In this document: piece after piece, positions 1 through 9,108 of the stretch
Position numbering within the stretch: the stretch's first letter is position 1
How the letters are laid out: each line of letters begins with the position of its first letter
From: Embleya scabrispora
Lineage (GTDB): Bacteria > Actinomycetota > Actinomycetes > Streptomycetales > Streptomycetaceae
Assembly (NCBI RefSeq): GCF_002024165.1
Contig: NZ_MWQN01000004.1
Location: forward strand, 434,001-498,000
Reading direction: 5' to 3'
DNA: 64,000 bases
Program-made: the position numbers and the translations under genes
The notes under the pieces: model-generated
Databases searched by the model: none
Seen by the model: the letters and a program-made list of their open reading frames with translations, nothing else
Told to the model about the DNA's origin: nothing

Positions 1-446
1 CTGCCGGACCTGGTTCCCGCCGGAGGGCGACTCGCGTCGGCCATGTCGATGTCGGTCAGCAGCGCCTCGAAGCCCTCCGATCCCGGCCGCCGGTAGTCCA
101 TCGTGAAGTGGCCGTCGCGGGTCAGTACGAGGCTGTCCGACGACCATCCCGCGATGTTCAGCGTTTCCCCGGCTCCCCGGAAGGACGGGGCGAGTGGCCA
201 AAAGTGCCGGCCACGGCTCGCGAACAGGCCCCGCCGCGAGCGGTCGGTGTGCGTCTGCGTCGGTATCCGCGACGCCTCCAACTGTCGTCGCACCGGCTCG
301 GCCAGTGCTCGGAGCGCCGGTTCGGCGATCGCCCGGGCTTGCGACCGACCGTCCTGCGCTCGTCGCTCCCGATCCCCGTGCTCGTGTCGCGCGTGCGCCT
401 GACGCTCCGAAGCGGCTCGGAACGCGTCTTCGAAAGAGGGAGCCAT
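1..446 (-). CDS. hypothetical protein, cut by the window edge
   Basis: Reading the minus strand from an ATG at 446 gives an open frame that runs off the left edge, so the C-terminus is missing. The visible 148 residues start MAPSFEDAFRAA. They contain a charged Arg/Glu/Ala-rich helical stretch in the first 60 residues, then a mixed region with an FWPLAPSF motif and acidic residues near the edge. I see no signal peptide, membrane segment or recognisable domain. Uninterrupted frame and GC3 bias support coding. Function unknown. Confidence 0.5.
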   Translation of the reverse strand, partial: MAPSFEDAFRAASERQAHARHEHGDRERRAQDGRSQARAIAEPALRALAEPVRRQLEASRIPTQTHTDRSRRGLFASRGRHFWPLAPSFRGAGETLNIAGWSSDSLVLTRDGHFTMDYRRPGSEGFEALLTDIDMADASRPPAGTRSG

Positions 447-706
447 GACAACCGTCCCGCACAGGTGGCAGTGACGACCGCGGACGGGGCAGCCACCCCG
501 GCGACCGGGCTCGGATCCCGAGCAGCACCGCCATCATGCAGCAACGACACCGCGACGTGAACGCCGATCGACGCCGCTCTCGCCCTGCTCGCCGCGCGCG
601 TCACAATCGTGTGACCGCGCGTCACAGGATCGTCGCGGTGCGCTCTGCGCAGGAGAGCGCGGCGATACTCGGTCGTACCAGCGGGCACTCGCGAGGGGGA
701 GCGGCC

Positions 707-1033
707 GTGACACAGCTCGACAGGGTCGACAACACACTGTGCGCCACCGGGCGGCACGTCTTCACCGGGCAGCGGGGCCGAAATCCCGGATGCGTCGGGT
801 GGTGGGCGGTGTTGCGGGCCGGCGTGTGGGGCCTGGGAACGATCGCCATCGCGTGTGCGATCACTTCCTTCACCCACGGTCCGATGGTGGCGGGCGCGGT
901 CCTGGGCGTCGTCGTGGCCGCGATGGCGGTGTGCTTCGCGTGGAACCTGCTGCGCGGGCATCGTGGCGGATGCGCCGCGAAGCGGTCGGTACGCGCGGTG
1001 CTGTGCGCCTACGAGGGGGCCTCTCCACCGTGA
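707..1033 (+). CDS. small membrane protein, unknown function
   Basis: The start is the GTG at 707, preceded at good distance by a GAGGGGGA ribosome site; longer in-frame starts at 536 would add an unlikely arginine-rich leader. The 108-residue product has a polar N-terminus (TQLDRVDNTLCATGRH), two hydrophobic segments at about residues 28-50 and 55-75, and a short basic tail with two cysteines. It therefore probably sits in the cytoplasmic membrane with both ends inside. I do not recognise a family. It lies just upstream of an anti-sigma-like ATPase, but spacing of 145 bases gives no proof of co-transcription. Confidence 0.55.
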   Translation: MTQLDRVDNTLCATGRHVFTGQRGRNPGCVGWWAVLRAGVWGLGTIAIACAITSFTHGPMVAGAVLGVVVAAMAVCFAWNLLRGHRGGCAAKRSVRAVLCAYEGASPP

Positions 1034-1178
1034 CGCGCGGCGGCGAATCCCGAAGGGCTCGGCGAAGCGGAGGCGGCCGGCGGAGAGGGACGAAAGCCGT
1101 CGTCCGGGGTAGTTGGGATCGTCGATCGCGGGCAGGGATGCCCGTCCATCGACGCCGAGGTCACCGCCGGAGATCGAC

Positions 1179-1576
1179 ATGGACGACGAACCACCCGCAT
1201 CGCCACACCCTCGCGAGACGATCCGTTGGGACGTGCCGCCCAACCCGGGCACCTTACGCCTGGTCCGTCACGCGGTACGCGACACCCTCACCGATTGGGG
1301 CTGGGCCCGCGAACGTGTTCACACCGCCGTGTGGGTGACCTCCGAACTCGTCGGCAACGCCCTGCGCCACACCGACGCCGGCGCCGTGCTCACCCTGACG
1401 CCCCTCCCCCACGGCGTCCGCCTGACCGTCACCGACACGTCCCCACGCCCGCCCGTCCGCCGTACCCCCGGCCCCCACGGCGGGCACGGGTTGCGTGTCC
1501 TCGACACCCTCGCCCCGGGTGGAGCGTCGAACACCACCCGCACGGCAAGAGCATCCATGCCGACATCCGGACCTGA
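1179..1576 (+). pseudogene. RsbW-like ATP-binding anti-sigma regulator, apparent frameshift near the 3' end
   Basis: This is a small HATPase_c_2 protein of the RsbW/SpoIIAB type, which usually bind a sigma factor or phosphorylate a STAS protein. From ATG 1179 (MDDEPPASP) the frame shows the typical N-box (TSELVGNALRH) and the Gly-rich GGHGLRVLDTLAP box. Streptomyces relatives normally continue with a W-x-VEH..KxIHADIRT ending. That ending is present (VEHHPHGKSIHADIRT, stop at 1576) but one base out of frame, around 1515-1521 in a CCCCGGG run. As sequenced the frame instead runs on to 1712 through unrelated sequence. Either one base is missing from the assembly or the C-terminus is really changed. 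The neighbouring PP2C and STAS genes fit a partner-switching role. Confidence 0.7.
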
Positions 1577-1717
1577 CGCCGCGCGACACCGACTCGCCCG
1601 GCCGCCGGCGGGACGGAGCGAACGGCGGATCCTTTCCGGGAAAGACCGCGGGAAACGCACCGATTCCGGGGAATGCGGCCTCTCGGGCGGGGCAGACGTG
1701 GGGCGGAGGTAAAAACA

Positions 1718-1888
1718 ATGATTCCCCTTTTGGTCGTCCTGCTTCTCGCCCTGATCCTTTTCGGCGCCGGCTTCGCGCTCCAGGCCCTGTGGTGGATAGC
1801 CGTCATCGTCCTGGTCGTGTGGGCCCTGGGCTTCATATTCCGCTCGGCCGGCACCGGCGGCCGGCGGGGCCGGTGGTACCGCTGGTAG
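1718..1888 (+). CDS. small hydrophobic membrane protein (lmo0937/DUF5670-like)
   Basis: A 56-residue protein begins at ATG 1718, eight bases after a GGAGG ribosome site; the longer frame from 1673 has no such site. Almost the whole chain is two hydrophobic segments (about residues 2-20 and 23-43: IPLLVVLLLALILF and WWIAVIVLVVWALGFIF), followed by a Gly/Arg-rich tail ending RWYRW. Size and layout match the short lmo0937-type stress-associated membrane proteins that are common in actinomycetes. Function unknown. The spacing of six bases after the as-sequenced end of the upstream frame may be a by-product of the upstream frameshift. Confidence 0.65.
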   Translation: MIPLLVVLLLALILFGAGFALQALWWIAVIVLVVWALGFIFRSAGTGGRRGRWYRW

Positions 1889-2382
1889 ACCACGGACCAC
1901 ACCGCGTCATCGACGGTCCGTCGTATATCCGACAACAAGACGCGACAGACACGCTCTCCCGCTGTGTGACCGACGGGGTGGGGTGTGGGCCGAACCCGCG
2001 AATCGGGGCCGACCCGCACCCCACCCTTTTCCGTGTGCGCCGGGCGACACTCGACTGTCGAAAAACCCCGAAAACACCACCGGGCCGCGAAATGAAAACC
2101 AACTCTCCGGGCAGGGATGAAACAAGCCGGGACGGCCGTGACGAATGCGGGAGTCATTCGCACCTCCACACGACCGCCCCGGCCCCCACGTCTGCGACCC
2201 CCAGGCCACATCATGATCGAGGGTGTGGGCACACGGTTCGGCCGGTGCCACGATCCGGCGACACGCAAGACGGTGCTTTTGCCGCTTTTGATCCAGAATT
2301 ACCCGTTTTCTGCCGGGTGTTGCGTGTGGCCGGTGCATAGGACACGGTTGCAGGAAGACAACTGTTGTCCAGCGACAGAGAG
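1889..2382. other. intergenic region, no supported gene
   Basis: About 490 bases of locally lower GC content. Frames here are short shadows with poor codon bias on both strands. It probably carries the promoter of the PP2C gene that follows, but I cannot point to a convincing -35/-10 pair. Confidence 0.4.
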
Positions 2383-4103
2383 GTGGTGGGGTGCGCGCGA
2401 TGCGTTCCCCGGCTTGTGATCCGTACTTCGGGTACACCCCAGACTCCGCGCGGCGCTGACGTTCACGTCGGCTCGGTATGGAACAACGCCCCCTACCCCG
2501 TTCTCGTCGTCGACGCCGACGGGGACGTCATCGGATCCAACGAAGGCGCGCGCCGACTGCTCGCGCATGCCGAGGAGGTCGGCGAAGGGCTGACCGCGGG
2601 CGGCCTGCCGCACTGGCTCGCACAGGCGCACCACCGCCGCCCGCACTCGGCCGCGGCGCCTCGGGGGCGGTGTCGGGCGCCGTGTCGGGTCGTACGTTCG
2701 AAGCGCATCCCTCGCAGATCGAGAACGGGGATGTGGTGTGGTGGCTCGTGGAGGACACCGATCTTCGTCGAGCCGAGCAGGCACTGCGCAACGAGCGCGA
2801 ACGTGCCGAACTGTTGGCGGACATCTCCGGCGCGCTGCTGTCGTCGCTGAACCTGGAACGATGCGCGGAGGTGACGGCGCGGATGGCCGCGGATCACCTG
2901 GCCGACGCCGCGGTGGTCGTCGCCCCGGCCCAGGGTCGCCGGCACGCGCTGACCTACGCGCAGGCCGGCGGCGGCATCACGCGCACCGTGGCGTCGATCG
3001 ATCCGCGCACGGTTCCCGGACTGGCGGAGGCGTTGCAGGGTTTCCCACCGGTCCCGACCCGGTGGATCGACCCGGAGGACATCCCCGACTGGAGCGTGCC
3101 GCCCGGTTTCGCCGGTCCGATCGGCTCGGTGATCGTCACCCCACTGCCCGGACACGGAGTGCCGGCCGGGGTGCTGATCCTGCTGCGCGCGAGCACGCAC
3201 CGGGCGTTCACGGACGGCGAGGAGGTGTTCGCGCGGCTGTTCGCCGCACGGGCCGGCGCCGCCCTGTCCGCGGCACGGCTGTACGCGGAGCAGGCCTCGA
3301 TCACGACCACGCTGCTGCGGGAGTTGCTGCCGCCGCGGCTGGAGCGGGTGCACGGCGTGGAGTACGCCGGCGTCTACCGGGCCTCGCAGGACCACGAACG
3401 GGTCGGCGGTGACTTCTATGACGTCCATCCCGGTGCGGACGCGTCCCAGGAGACGTTCGTCGTGCTGGGCGACGTGGCGGGCAAGGGCCTGGAAGCGGCC
3501 GTGCTGACCGGAAAGATCCGCAGTGTCCTGCACGCGCTGTTGCCGCTGTCCGGGAATCACCAGCAGATCCTCGTCCTGCTCAACGACGCGTTGATGAACT
3601 CCCACCACACCCGGTTCGCGACCCTGGTCCTGGCCTCCGTACGGCGCAGCGCGGGGCAGGTGCTGCTGCGGTTGACCAGCGCCGGACATCTGCCGCCGTT
3701 GATCGTCCGCGCCGACGGGCGGGTGGAGGAAGCCGCGACCGGCGGCACCCTCGTGGGGGCGCTGCCCGACGTCCGGTCGCGGAGCGTGGACGTGGCACTG
3801 GCACCCGGCGAGACCTGTCTGCTGTACACGGACGGGATCACCGAGGCGCGCGGCGGGCCGCTGGGTGACCAGTTGTACGGCGAGGAGCGGTTGCGCGAGG
3901 CCCTGCGGGAGTGTGCGCGCATGCCGGCGGAGGCCTTGGTCGAGCGGGTCCAGATGCTGGCGGCCCAGTGGCTGGGCGGCGGTGGTCACGACGACATGGC
4001 CACCCTGGCGATCACCAACCCGGCCGGCGGTCTCGACGGATTCCCCGTCGCGGACGACCACCGGGACCGCGAGGGCCACGAGCCACGACGGCGGGAACCG
4101 TGA
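2383..4103 (+). pseudogene. PAS-GAF-PP2C (SpoIIE-type) serine phosphatase, apparent frameshift
   Basis: SpoIIE-type phosphatases dephosphorylate STAS anti-anti-sigma proteins. The first frame (start uncertain, GTG 2383, 2386 or 2416) encodes a PAS-like segment, NAPYPVLVVDADGDVIGSNEGARRLL. Around 2640-2665 the coding frame moves by one base, continuing as GAVSGRTFEAHPSQIENGD and EDTDLRRAEQAL. A GAF-like domain follows (to about base 3290), then the phosphatase domain with its metal-binding motifs GGDFYD, GDVAGKGLEAA and, near the end, GHDDMATLAI. The downstream frame is open from 2478 but its first 55 residues are an arginine-rich shadow. A missing base in the GC run explains everything. The gene is followed 40 bases later by the cobalamin-binding gene and the STAS gene, and probably forms one operon with them. 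Confidence 0.75.
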
Positions 4104-4143
4104 CGACGAGCACGGTCGAGGCGAGCACGGTAAGGCGAGCATT

Positions 4144-5274
4144 GTGAAGACGGACACTGTCACGACGGGCACCGCGAAGACGGGCGACGGGGAGGCGGAC
4201 GCCTCGACCCCGGGCATACCCTCCGATCTCGCGGAGCGACTGTGGACGGCCGTGATCGGCCGGGACGAGCCGGGCGCGATGGCACTGGCCACCGCGGCGG
4301 CCGATGCCGGGGCCGATGGTGAGACCCTGCTCCTCGACGTCGTGGCCGCCGTGCAGCGCCGAGTCGGGCTCGAATGGGCGGCGGACCGGATCGGTGTGGT
4401 CGAGGAGCACGCCGCCACCGCGATCATCGACCGGGTCATCGCCGTTCTCGCCCACCACCACCCCGTGCCGCACCCGTCGCGGACGCGGGGCAACGTCACG
4501 GTCGCGTGCGTGGACGGCGAATGGCATTCCCTGCCCGCCCGGTTGCTGGCCGAGACGCTCACCCGGCGCGGCTGGCGGGTGGACTTCCTCGGCGCCCACA
4601 CCCCGACTCCGCACCTGATCGCGCACCTGCATCAGAGCAACCCGACCGCCGCCCTGCTGTCGGCCTCGCTGCCCACCCACCTGCCCACCGCACACCAGGC
4701 GATCACCGCCGTGCAGTCGCTGGGCATCCCGGTCATGGTCGGCGGCGCCGCCTTCGGCGCGGACGGCCGCTACGCCCGTCTCCTGGGAGCCGACGCCTGG
4801 GCCCCCGACGCGCGACGCGCCGCGGACCGGCTCGCCCGGGGGATCACCGGCCGGCACGCGGAGCGCCGGCACGAGATCGACGATCTGCCCCATCTGGCCG
4901 ATCAGGAGTACACGTTCGTCAAGTCCAACCGCACCGCCCTGGTGCGGCAGTGCCTGGTCGCCCTCGACGAGCGCGGGCCCGGGATGCGCGCGTACAGCGC
5001 CGCCCAGCGCGAACGAACCGCCGAAGACCTGGCCCATATCGTGGACTTCCTCGCGACGGCCCTCTACGTCGACGAGGCGGACCTGTTCACCTCCTTCGTC
5101 GACTGGACCAGGGACATACTCACCGCCCGCCGCGTGCCCGCGGCCGGTTTGCGTCTGGGGCTGGACATCCTCGCCGAACAACTGCACGACTTTCCCCGCG
5201 CTCTCGGCTTCATCCGCGCCGCGACCGACACCCTGCCCGCGGCACCCGCCCACTCCGGCCCGGAAGCGGTATGA
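4144..5274 (+). CDS. cobalamin-binding sensor protein with CarH-like photoreceptor motifs
   Basis: The 376-residue protein starts at GTG 4144; further upstream the frame is only a shadow of the PP2C gene. Residues about 25-105 form a helical bundle like the B12-binding cap (MetH-type cap), and residues 115-210 a Rossmann-like B12-binding domain. The cap carries W78-x9-E88-H89 and the binding domain E126-x-H128. These are the two motif sets (Wx9EH and E/DxH) that mark adenosylcobalamin photoreceptors of the CarH/LitR family. There is no MerR DNA-binding domain; instead a helical C-terminal region (about 245-370) follows, of unknown fold. The gene sits between a PP2C phosphatase and a STAS protein and overlaps the latter by four bases, so the output is probably partner switching on a sigma factor. 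Light sensing is inferred from residues only. Confidence 0.8.
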   Translation: MKTDTVTTGTAKTGDGEADASTPGIPSDLAERLWTAVIGRDEPGAMALATAAADAGADGETLLLDVVAAVQRRVGLEWAADRIGVVEEHAATAIIDRVIAVLAHHHPVPHPSRTRGNVTVACVDGEWHSLPARLLAETLTRRGWRVDFLGAHTPTPHLIAHLHQSNPTAALLSASLPTHLPTAHQAITAVQSLGIPVMVGGAAFGADGRYARLLGADAWAPDARRAADRLARGITGRHAERRHEIDDLPHLADQEYTFVKSNRTALVRQCLVALDERGPGMRAYSAAQRERTAEDLAHIVDFLATALYVDEADLFTSFVDWTRDILTARRVPAAGLRLGLDILAEQLHDFPRALGFIRAATDTLPAAPAHSGPEAV

Positions 5275-5684
5275 CCTCCCCCAAGCCCGTCGAGTTCTCC
5301 GTCGACGTTCGGGCCGGCGACACCCGGTCGCTGCATCTGGCCATTCGGGGAGATCTCGAGTACGACACCGGCACCGCGTTCACCGAGAGGGTGAACGCGG
5401 TGCTGGACACGCATCTGCGGCGGTACGGACCGGCGCTGCGTCATCTGCACCTGGACTGGGAGGGCCTGACCGCGATCGACTCCGGCGGGTTGTCCGTCCT
5501 GATCGGACTGCGTCGCCGCACACACACCGCCGGAATCGCCCTGCACCTGCACCGACAACCCGTGCGACTGACCCGGCTGCTCGAAATCACCGGGGTCGGC
5601 GGATACCTCACCGAGCCCACCGACACGGACGGGCGCGGCTTCGCCGCAGGAGGCGACGAAGGCGGGTCCATGCCCTCCCCCTGA
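5271..5684 (+). CDS. STAS-domain anti-anti-sigma factor
   Basis: A 137-residue STAS protein whose ATG overlaps the stop of the cobalamin-binding gene (ATGA), so the two are translationally coupled. The core lies at about residues 10-120. The diagnostic loop reads LTAIDSGGLSVLIGLRRR, with the serine that is phosphorylated by RsbW-type kinases and released by PP2C enzymes. The cytoplasmic role is to bind an anti-sigma factor and free the sigma factor. With the ATPase, two PP2C genes and the cobalamin sensor nearby, a local partner-switch circuit is likely; which sigma factor it controls cannot be seen here. Confidence 0.85.
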   Translation: MTSPKPVEFSVDVRAGDTRSLHLAIRGDLEYDTGTAFTERVNAVLDTHLRRYGPALRHLHLDWEGLTAIDSGGLSVLIGLRRRTHTAGIALHLHRQPVRLTRLLEITGVGGYLTEPTDTDGRGFAAGGDEGGSMPSP

Positions 5685-6059
5685 GCGCGTCGGCGGGACG
5701 GCGGGCGGCGGCGGATCGGACACGCCGAAGCCCGGACACATGTCTGACCGCAACATTTGTCATGGATCAATAATTCGATACGCTTCGCATCGGGACGTCG
5801 GGGCGAGGCAGAGCCGTCGGCGTCGGAGAACGACTCGACGTGACGTGCGCATCGCCGGCTTGCCACCGAGCGCCATCGCTCGCCCATCCGACGAAAGGCA
5901 GCCGCCACCATGGGACGTCGACGTCGGCCGACATCCGCTCGACACGTTTGCGGTCCGCGTGGTTCGCACCGCCGTCGACCGCGCTCCCGTACCCGGCACC
6001 CCCCGCACACGGTGCGGCGGGCGTACCGCGCCTGTCACCCGACGCGGCCGATCGCCTCA
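5685..6059. other. intergenic region between STAS and MarR genes, no supported gene
   Basis: The 3' ends of two convergent transcription units meet here. A short AT-richer patch lies near 5750-5790. Frames on both strands are shadows with weak codon bias, and I see no strong hairpin. Confidence 0.4.
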
Positions 6060-6557
6060 TCAGGCGGTGCGCGCACGCGAGGACAGGGACGCATCGCCCG
6101 TCGCCTCGTCCGTGACGGGCCCGGCGGCGTTCCGCAGGGATTCGAGTCCCTTCAGCAGCATCGCCCGGGACTCGCCCGACATGCGCGCCGTGACCACCGC
6201 CAGTTCCTGCTCACGGCGGGCCCGCAGATCCGCCAGGAAGGCGCAGCCCCGGCCACTCAGCCGCAACTGGAGTTCACGGCGGCTGTTGGCGCTGGGCAGG
6301 CGCTCGACGAAACCCACCGCCTGAAGGCGGTCACACAGGCGACTCGTCGAGGAGGGCGTCGACCGCAAGCCGTCGGCCAACGTACGCAGATTGATGCCCT
6401 CGTGCCGCTCCAGCAGAAACAACACCCGCAGCTGTGATGGGGAAACCGGTGCCGTGGAGGCACGCCCCAACAACATCTCGAGCAACTCGGCCGCCGCGGT
6501 CGCCACACGCGCCGTCTCGTCCGACTGGTCGTGTCGAGAGAAGGTAACCCCGCTCAC
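6060..6557 (-). CDS. MarR-family transcriptional regulator
   Basis: A 165-residue winged-helix protein starting at GTG 6557. After a 35-residue helical N-terminus, the DNA-binding part spans about 40-110: SPSQLRVLFLLERHEGINLRTLADGL (first helices), STPSSTSRLCDRLQAVGFVERL (recognition helix) and the wing SANSRRELQLRLSGRG. Family members are dimers that usually repress nearby genes and respond to small phenolic ligands. It is transcribed away from the PP2C gene at 6722, with 165 bases between them that would hold both promoters. A link with the signalling genes around it is plausible but not shown. Confidence 0.85.
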   Translation of the reverse strand: MSGVTFSRHDQSDETARVATAAAELLEMLLGRASTAPVSPSQLRVLFLLERHEGINLRTLADGLRSTPSSTSRLCDRLQAVGFVERLPSANSRRELQLRLSGRGCAFLADLRARREQELAVVTARMSGESRAMLLKGLESLRNAAGPVTDEATGDASLSSRARTA

Positions 6558-6721
6558 CGCCTTACTCCGACGCCCGATACGGCCGCCTCTCCGACGGCCG
6601 TGCCGTCACCACAATAGACGCTATAAAGGCGATTGATTCGACTGGCCGTCCGGCCGTTCGCCGAACACGCCATGAGGGTGCCCCCGTACCGCATCCGCAG
6701 AGAACGGCTGAAGAAAATACT

Positions 6722-7969
6722 GTGAACGTATACGAGGAAGCCGAGCGTGCGCTGCGCGCCGCACCCGCGCATGGGCTGTTGGACGCCATCCGCGGCGTGC
6801 TCACGCGGCACTGCCGGGCAGGAGCCGTCGACCTGCTGATGGCCGACTACAGTCTGACCGTCCTGCAATCGGTGTCCGCGCTCCCTCCGGCCGCCGAACA
6901 CCTCTCCATCGACAACAGCCCCCAGGGTCGGGTCTTCGGCGCGCAGGAACCCGCGCACGAGCAACGCGGCCCGGCCACGATCGTCCACCTCCCGGTGACG
7001 GTACGCGGCGACCGTCTCGGGGTCCTTTCCGTCACCCTCCCGACCGACGCCTGTTCGCCGGCCGTGCGGAGCGAACTCGTCGACATCGCCGAGATGCTCG
7101 CCCACGCGATCACCGTCGCCGAACGCGACACCGACCTCTACCGCTGCGCCCGACGCAAGGACCGGCTGACCCTCGCGGCCGAGATGCAGTGGCAACTCCT
7201 GCCCGGCCACGCCTACCGACGCGACGAATACGCCATCGGCGCCCAACTCGAACCCGCCTACGCCGTCCACGGCGACAACTTCGACTGGTCCGCCACCGCC
7301 GACCACCTCACGCTGACGGTGACCGACGGCATGGGCGAGGGCATCGACGCAGCCCTGCTCAGCAACCTCACGATCAACGCCCTGCGCAACGCCCGACGCG
7401 CCGGAATTCCCCTCGCCGACCAGGCGGCCCTCGCCGACCAGGCCGTCTACGCCCGGCACCGCGGCAACGCCTACCTGTCCGTCCTGCTGCTCGACTTCGA
7501 ACTGACCACCGGGTGGGTGCAGGTGATCGACGCCGGTTCCCCGCGCCTGTTGCTCCTGCGCGAGGGAACGGTGACCGCGGTCGACTTCGACGCGCAACTG
7601 CCTCTGGGCATGTTCGAGGAGACCGACTACAAGGCGCAGGAATTCCGGGTCCGGCCCGGCGACCGGCTGGTCTTCGTCAGCGACGGGGTCCACGCGGTCG
7701 CCTCACCGGCCGGCGAAGCCTACGGCGACCGCGCGTTGGCCCGGGCGATCAGCGCCACCCGGCTGCTGCCGCCCGCCGAGATGCCCCGCGCCGTCCTGCG
7801 CGAACTCACCGGCCACCGCGGACGCCCCATCCCCGACGACGACGCCCTGATCGTCTGCCTGGACTGGTACGGCAGGCCCACCGCACCCGACGGCCCGCCG
7901 CCCGACGACACCGAACGGACCCGCGCCCACGTGTCCCCCGTCGGGGGCGCGCGGCACGCTTCGCACTGA
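6722..7969 (+). CDS. GAF-PP2C (SpoIIE-type) phosphatase with variant metal motif
   Basis: A 415-residue cytoplasmic protein from GTG 6722. Residues about 15-140 look like a GAF domain, followed by a short linker (LAAEMQWQLLPG, the usual lead-in of SpoIIE phosphatases) and a PP2C domain at about 165-385. Motif II TDGMGEGIDAALLSN, the DAGSPRLLLLR strand, the SDGVHAVASPAG segment and DDDALIVCLDW are present. The normally strict GGDFYD motif reads HGDNFDW, so one glycine and the tyrosine are changed while the key aspartates remain. Activity is therefore likely but not certain. It lies 1 kb downstream of the STAS operon and may act on the same STAS protein or on another one. Confidence 0.85.
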   Translation: MNVYEEAERALRAAPAHGLLDAIRGVLTRHCRAGAVDLLMADYSLTVLQSVSALPPAAEHLSIDNSPQGRVFGAQEPAHEQRGPATIVHLPVTVRGDRLGVLSVTLPTDACSPAVRSELVDIAEMLAHAITVAERDTDLYRCARRKDRLTLAAEMQWQLLPGHAYRRDEYAIGAQLEPAYAVHGDNFDWSATADHLTLTVTDGMGEGIDAALLSNLTINALRNARRAGIPLADQAALADQAVYARHRGNAYLSVLLLDFELTTGWVQVIDAGSPRLLLLREGTVTAVDFDAQLPLGMFEETDYKAQEFRVRPGDRLVFVSDGVHAVASPAGEAYGDRALARAISATRLLPPAEMPRAVLRELTGHRGRPIPDDDALIVCLDWYGRPTAPDGPPPDDTERTRAHVSPVGGARHASH

Positions 7970-8395
7970 CGACGCGGCGCGGCACCGAGGCGCGCTCGGG
8001 CATGAGGCGGATCCGCTGCGCACCCGGCCGCCGCGCGTCGCGTTCGCGGGGGCGGTCCGGGCCCGTGGCGGACCCGGACCCACCCGCGCGGCCCGAAGGC
8101 GTCACATCATGCCGAGAGATCGCATCCATACGGGGGAACAACGATCGGTGGCCGAGCCGCGCAAGCCATCACCGATCGCCGCGCCCGGCTCGCCGTGCTG
8201 TCGGCGGACCGGGGCCCGGACCCCGACTCGGGGGTGTCCCCGGTCCTGGCCGACGTATTGGGGCTGCCGCCTGCGCCGCAAGCACGGCATGGCGCCCGAC
8301 GCGGTGCCTGTGCCGACGCCCCGGAGGCGGCGGTGGCGGCCTTGCGGGACGGCGCCGGGACCGGGACGGAAGGGTGACGTCGCCGGTAGTGCCGC
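7970..8395. other. intergenic region with one doubtful short frame
   Basis: No gene can be supported with confidence. One short plus-strand stretch (about 8140-8377) has actinomycete-like third-position GC and is listed separately; the rest shows nothing recognisable. Confidence 0.35.
8195..8377 (+). CDS. possible short ORF, doubtful
   Basis: A 60-residue frame (MLSADRGPDPDSGVSPVLADVLG). In the same frame, coding-like third positions extend upstream to about 8140, with the peptide TDRRARLAVLSADRG, but without a start codon or ribosome site. The peptide has no recognisable domain. It could be the remains of a larger gene, a small protein or chance. Kept only because the codon bias is clearly better than in the other frames of this gap. 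Confidence 0.2.
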   Translation: MLSADRGPDPDSGVSPVLADVLGLPPAPQARHGARRGACADAPEAAVAALRDGAGTGTEG

Positions 8396-9025
8396 TCATG
8401 GTGAGACTGCCTGGCCGACCGGGTCGTCGACCGGGACGGGCGGGAGGTCGGTGTCCTGCTCCGGGGCATCCGTCTCGGGTTCGGTTCCAATCGCGCGTTC
8501 GAAACAGGCGTCGATCCGTTCGACGCGTGTCGTCAGCCAATCGCGCAGGCACTCGCCGACAACCGCCCACGCTCCGACGAGCGCGTCGTACGCCGCGGTG
8601 TAGATCTCGACCGTCTTGGCGATGACGTCCTCGTCGTCACCGGCCGCGTCGATCGCCCGGACGATCTCTTCGAGGTACTCGTCGTCTCCTTTCTGCTGTT
8701 CCCGCTTCCGGGTCGTCGCGGACTCCCTGTTCCATTCCTCTGCGCACTCCTGGGTGATCTTCCTGTCCCGGAATTCCCCCAGGATCCGCGCGACGTCCTC
8801 CCGCCGGCCCTCCAGGGCGCGCACCCCGCACCGCCCGTACGCGTCGGTCGCGGGCCCGAGGTTCGAGGGCAGGTCGTCCGGGGGCACGAGGTCCAACGGT
8901 TTCGCCCACTCGGGTGGCGTCAGTGCGCCCGGCTCGGCCTCGCCCGCGAACACCGCGTCCAGTCGCTCGCGGTGATGCGCGGCGATCCGGGCACACAGAT
9001 CCTTGTAGTCCTGCACGGTGGTCAC
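8396..9025 (-). CDS. hypothetical protein, acidic helical
   Basis: A 209-residue protein starting at GTG 9025, behind a clear GAGGTG ribosome site. It is rich in Asp, Glu, Arg and Ala and predicted to be mostly helical: residues 1-30 helix, a proline-containing segment (PPEWAKPLDLVPPDDLPS), then long charged helices to about 180 and an acidic Pro-rich tail. There is no signal peptide or membrane segment. The segment CAEEWNRESATTRKREQQ is highly charged. I do not recognise the family. It is isolated: 83 bases downstream of the aldolase operon end on the same strand, so it could also be the distal gene of a separate unit. Confidence 0.6.
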   Translation of the reverse strand: MTTVQDYKDLCARIAAHHRERLDAVFAGEAEPGALTPPEWAKPLDLVPPDDLPSNLGPATDAYGRCGVRALEGRREDVARILGEFRDRKITQECAEEWNRESATTRKREQQKGDDEYLEEIVRAIDAAGDDEDVIAKTVEIYTAAYDALVGAWAVVGECLRDWLTTRVERIDACFERAIGTEPETDAPEQDTDLPPVPVDDPVGQAVSP

Positions 9026-9108
9026 GGTGTCACCTCACGATTTCCCGGAAGACCTTGCACGGCCGGTACCCGCACAACACGCGCGGGCATGCGCGCCGGC
9101 GGCGCCCG

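Noticed and set aside
2411-2435. SigB-like promoter GGCT-N15-GGGTAC before the PP2C gene.
   Set aside because: It matches the loose GNNT-N14-16-GGGTAY pattern, but no in-frame start codon follows before the PAS coding sequence, and the pattern is too common in GC-rich DNA.
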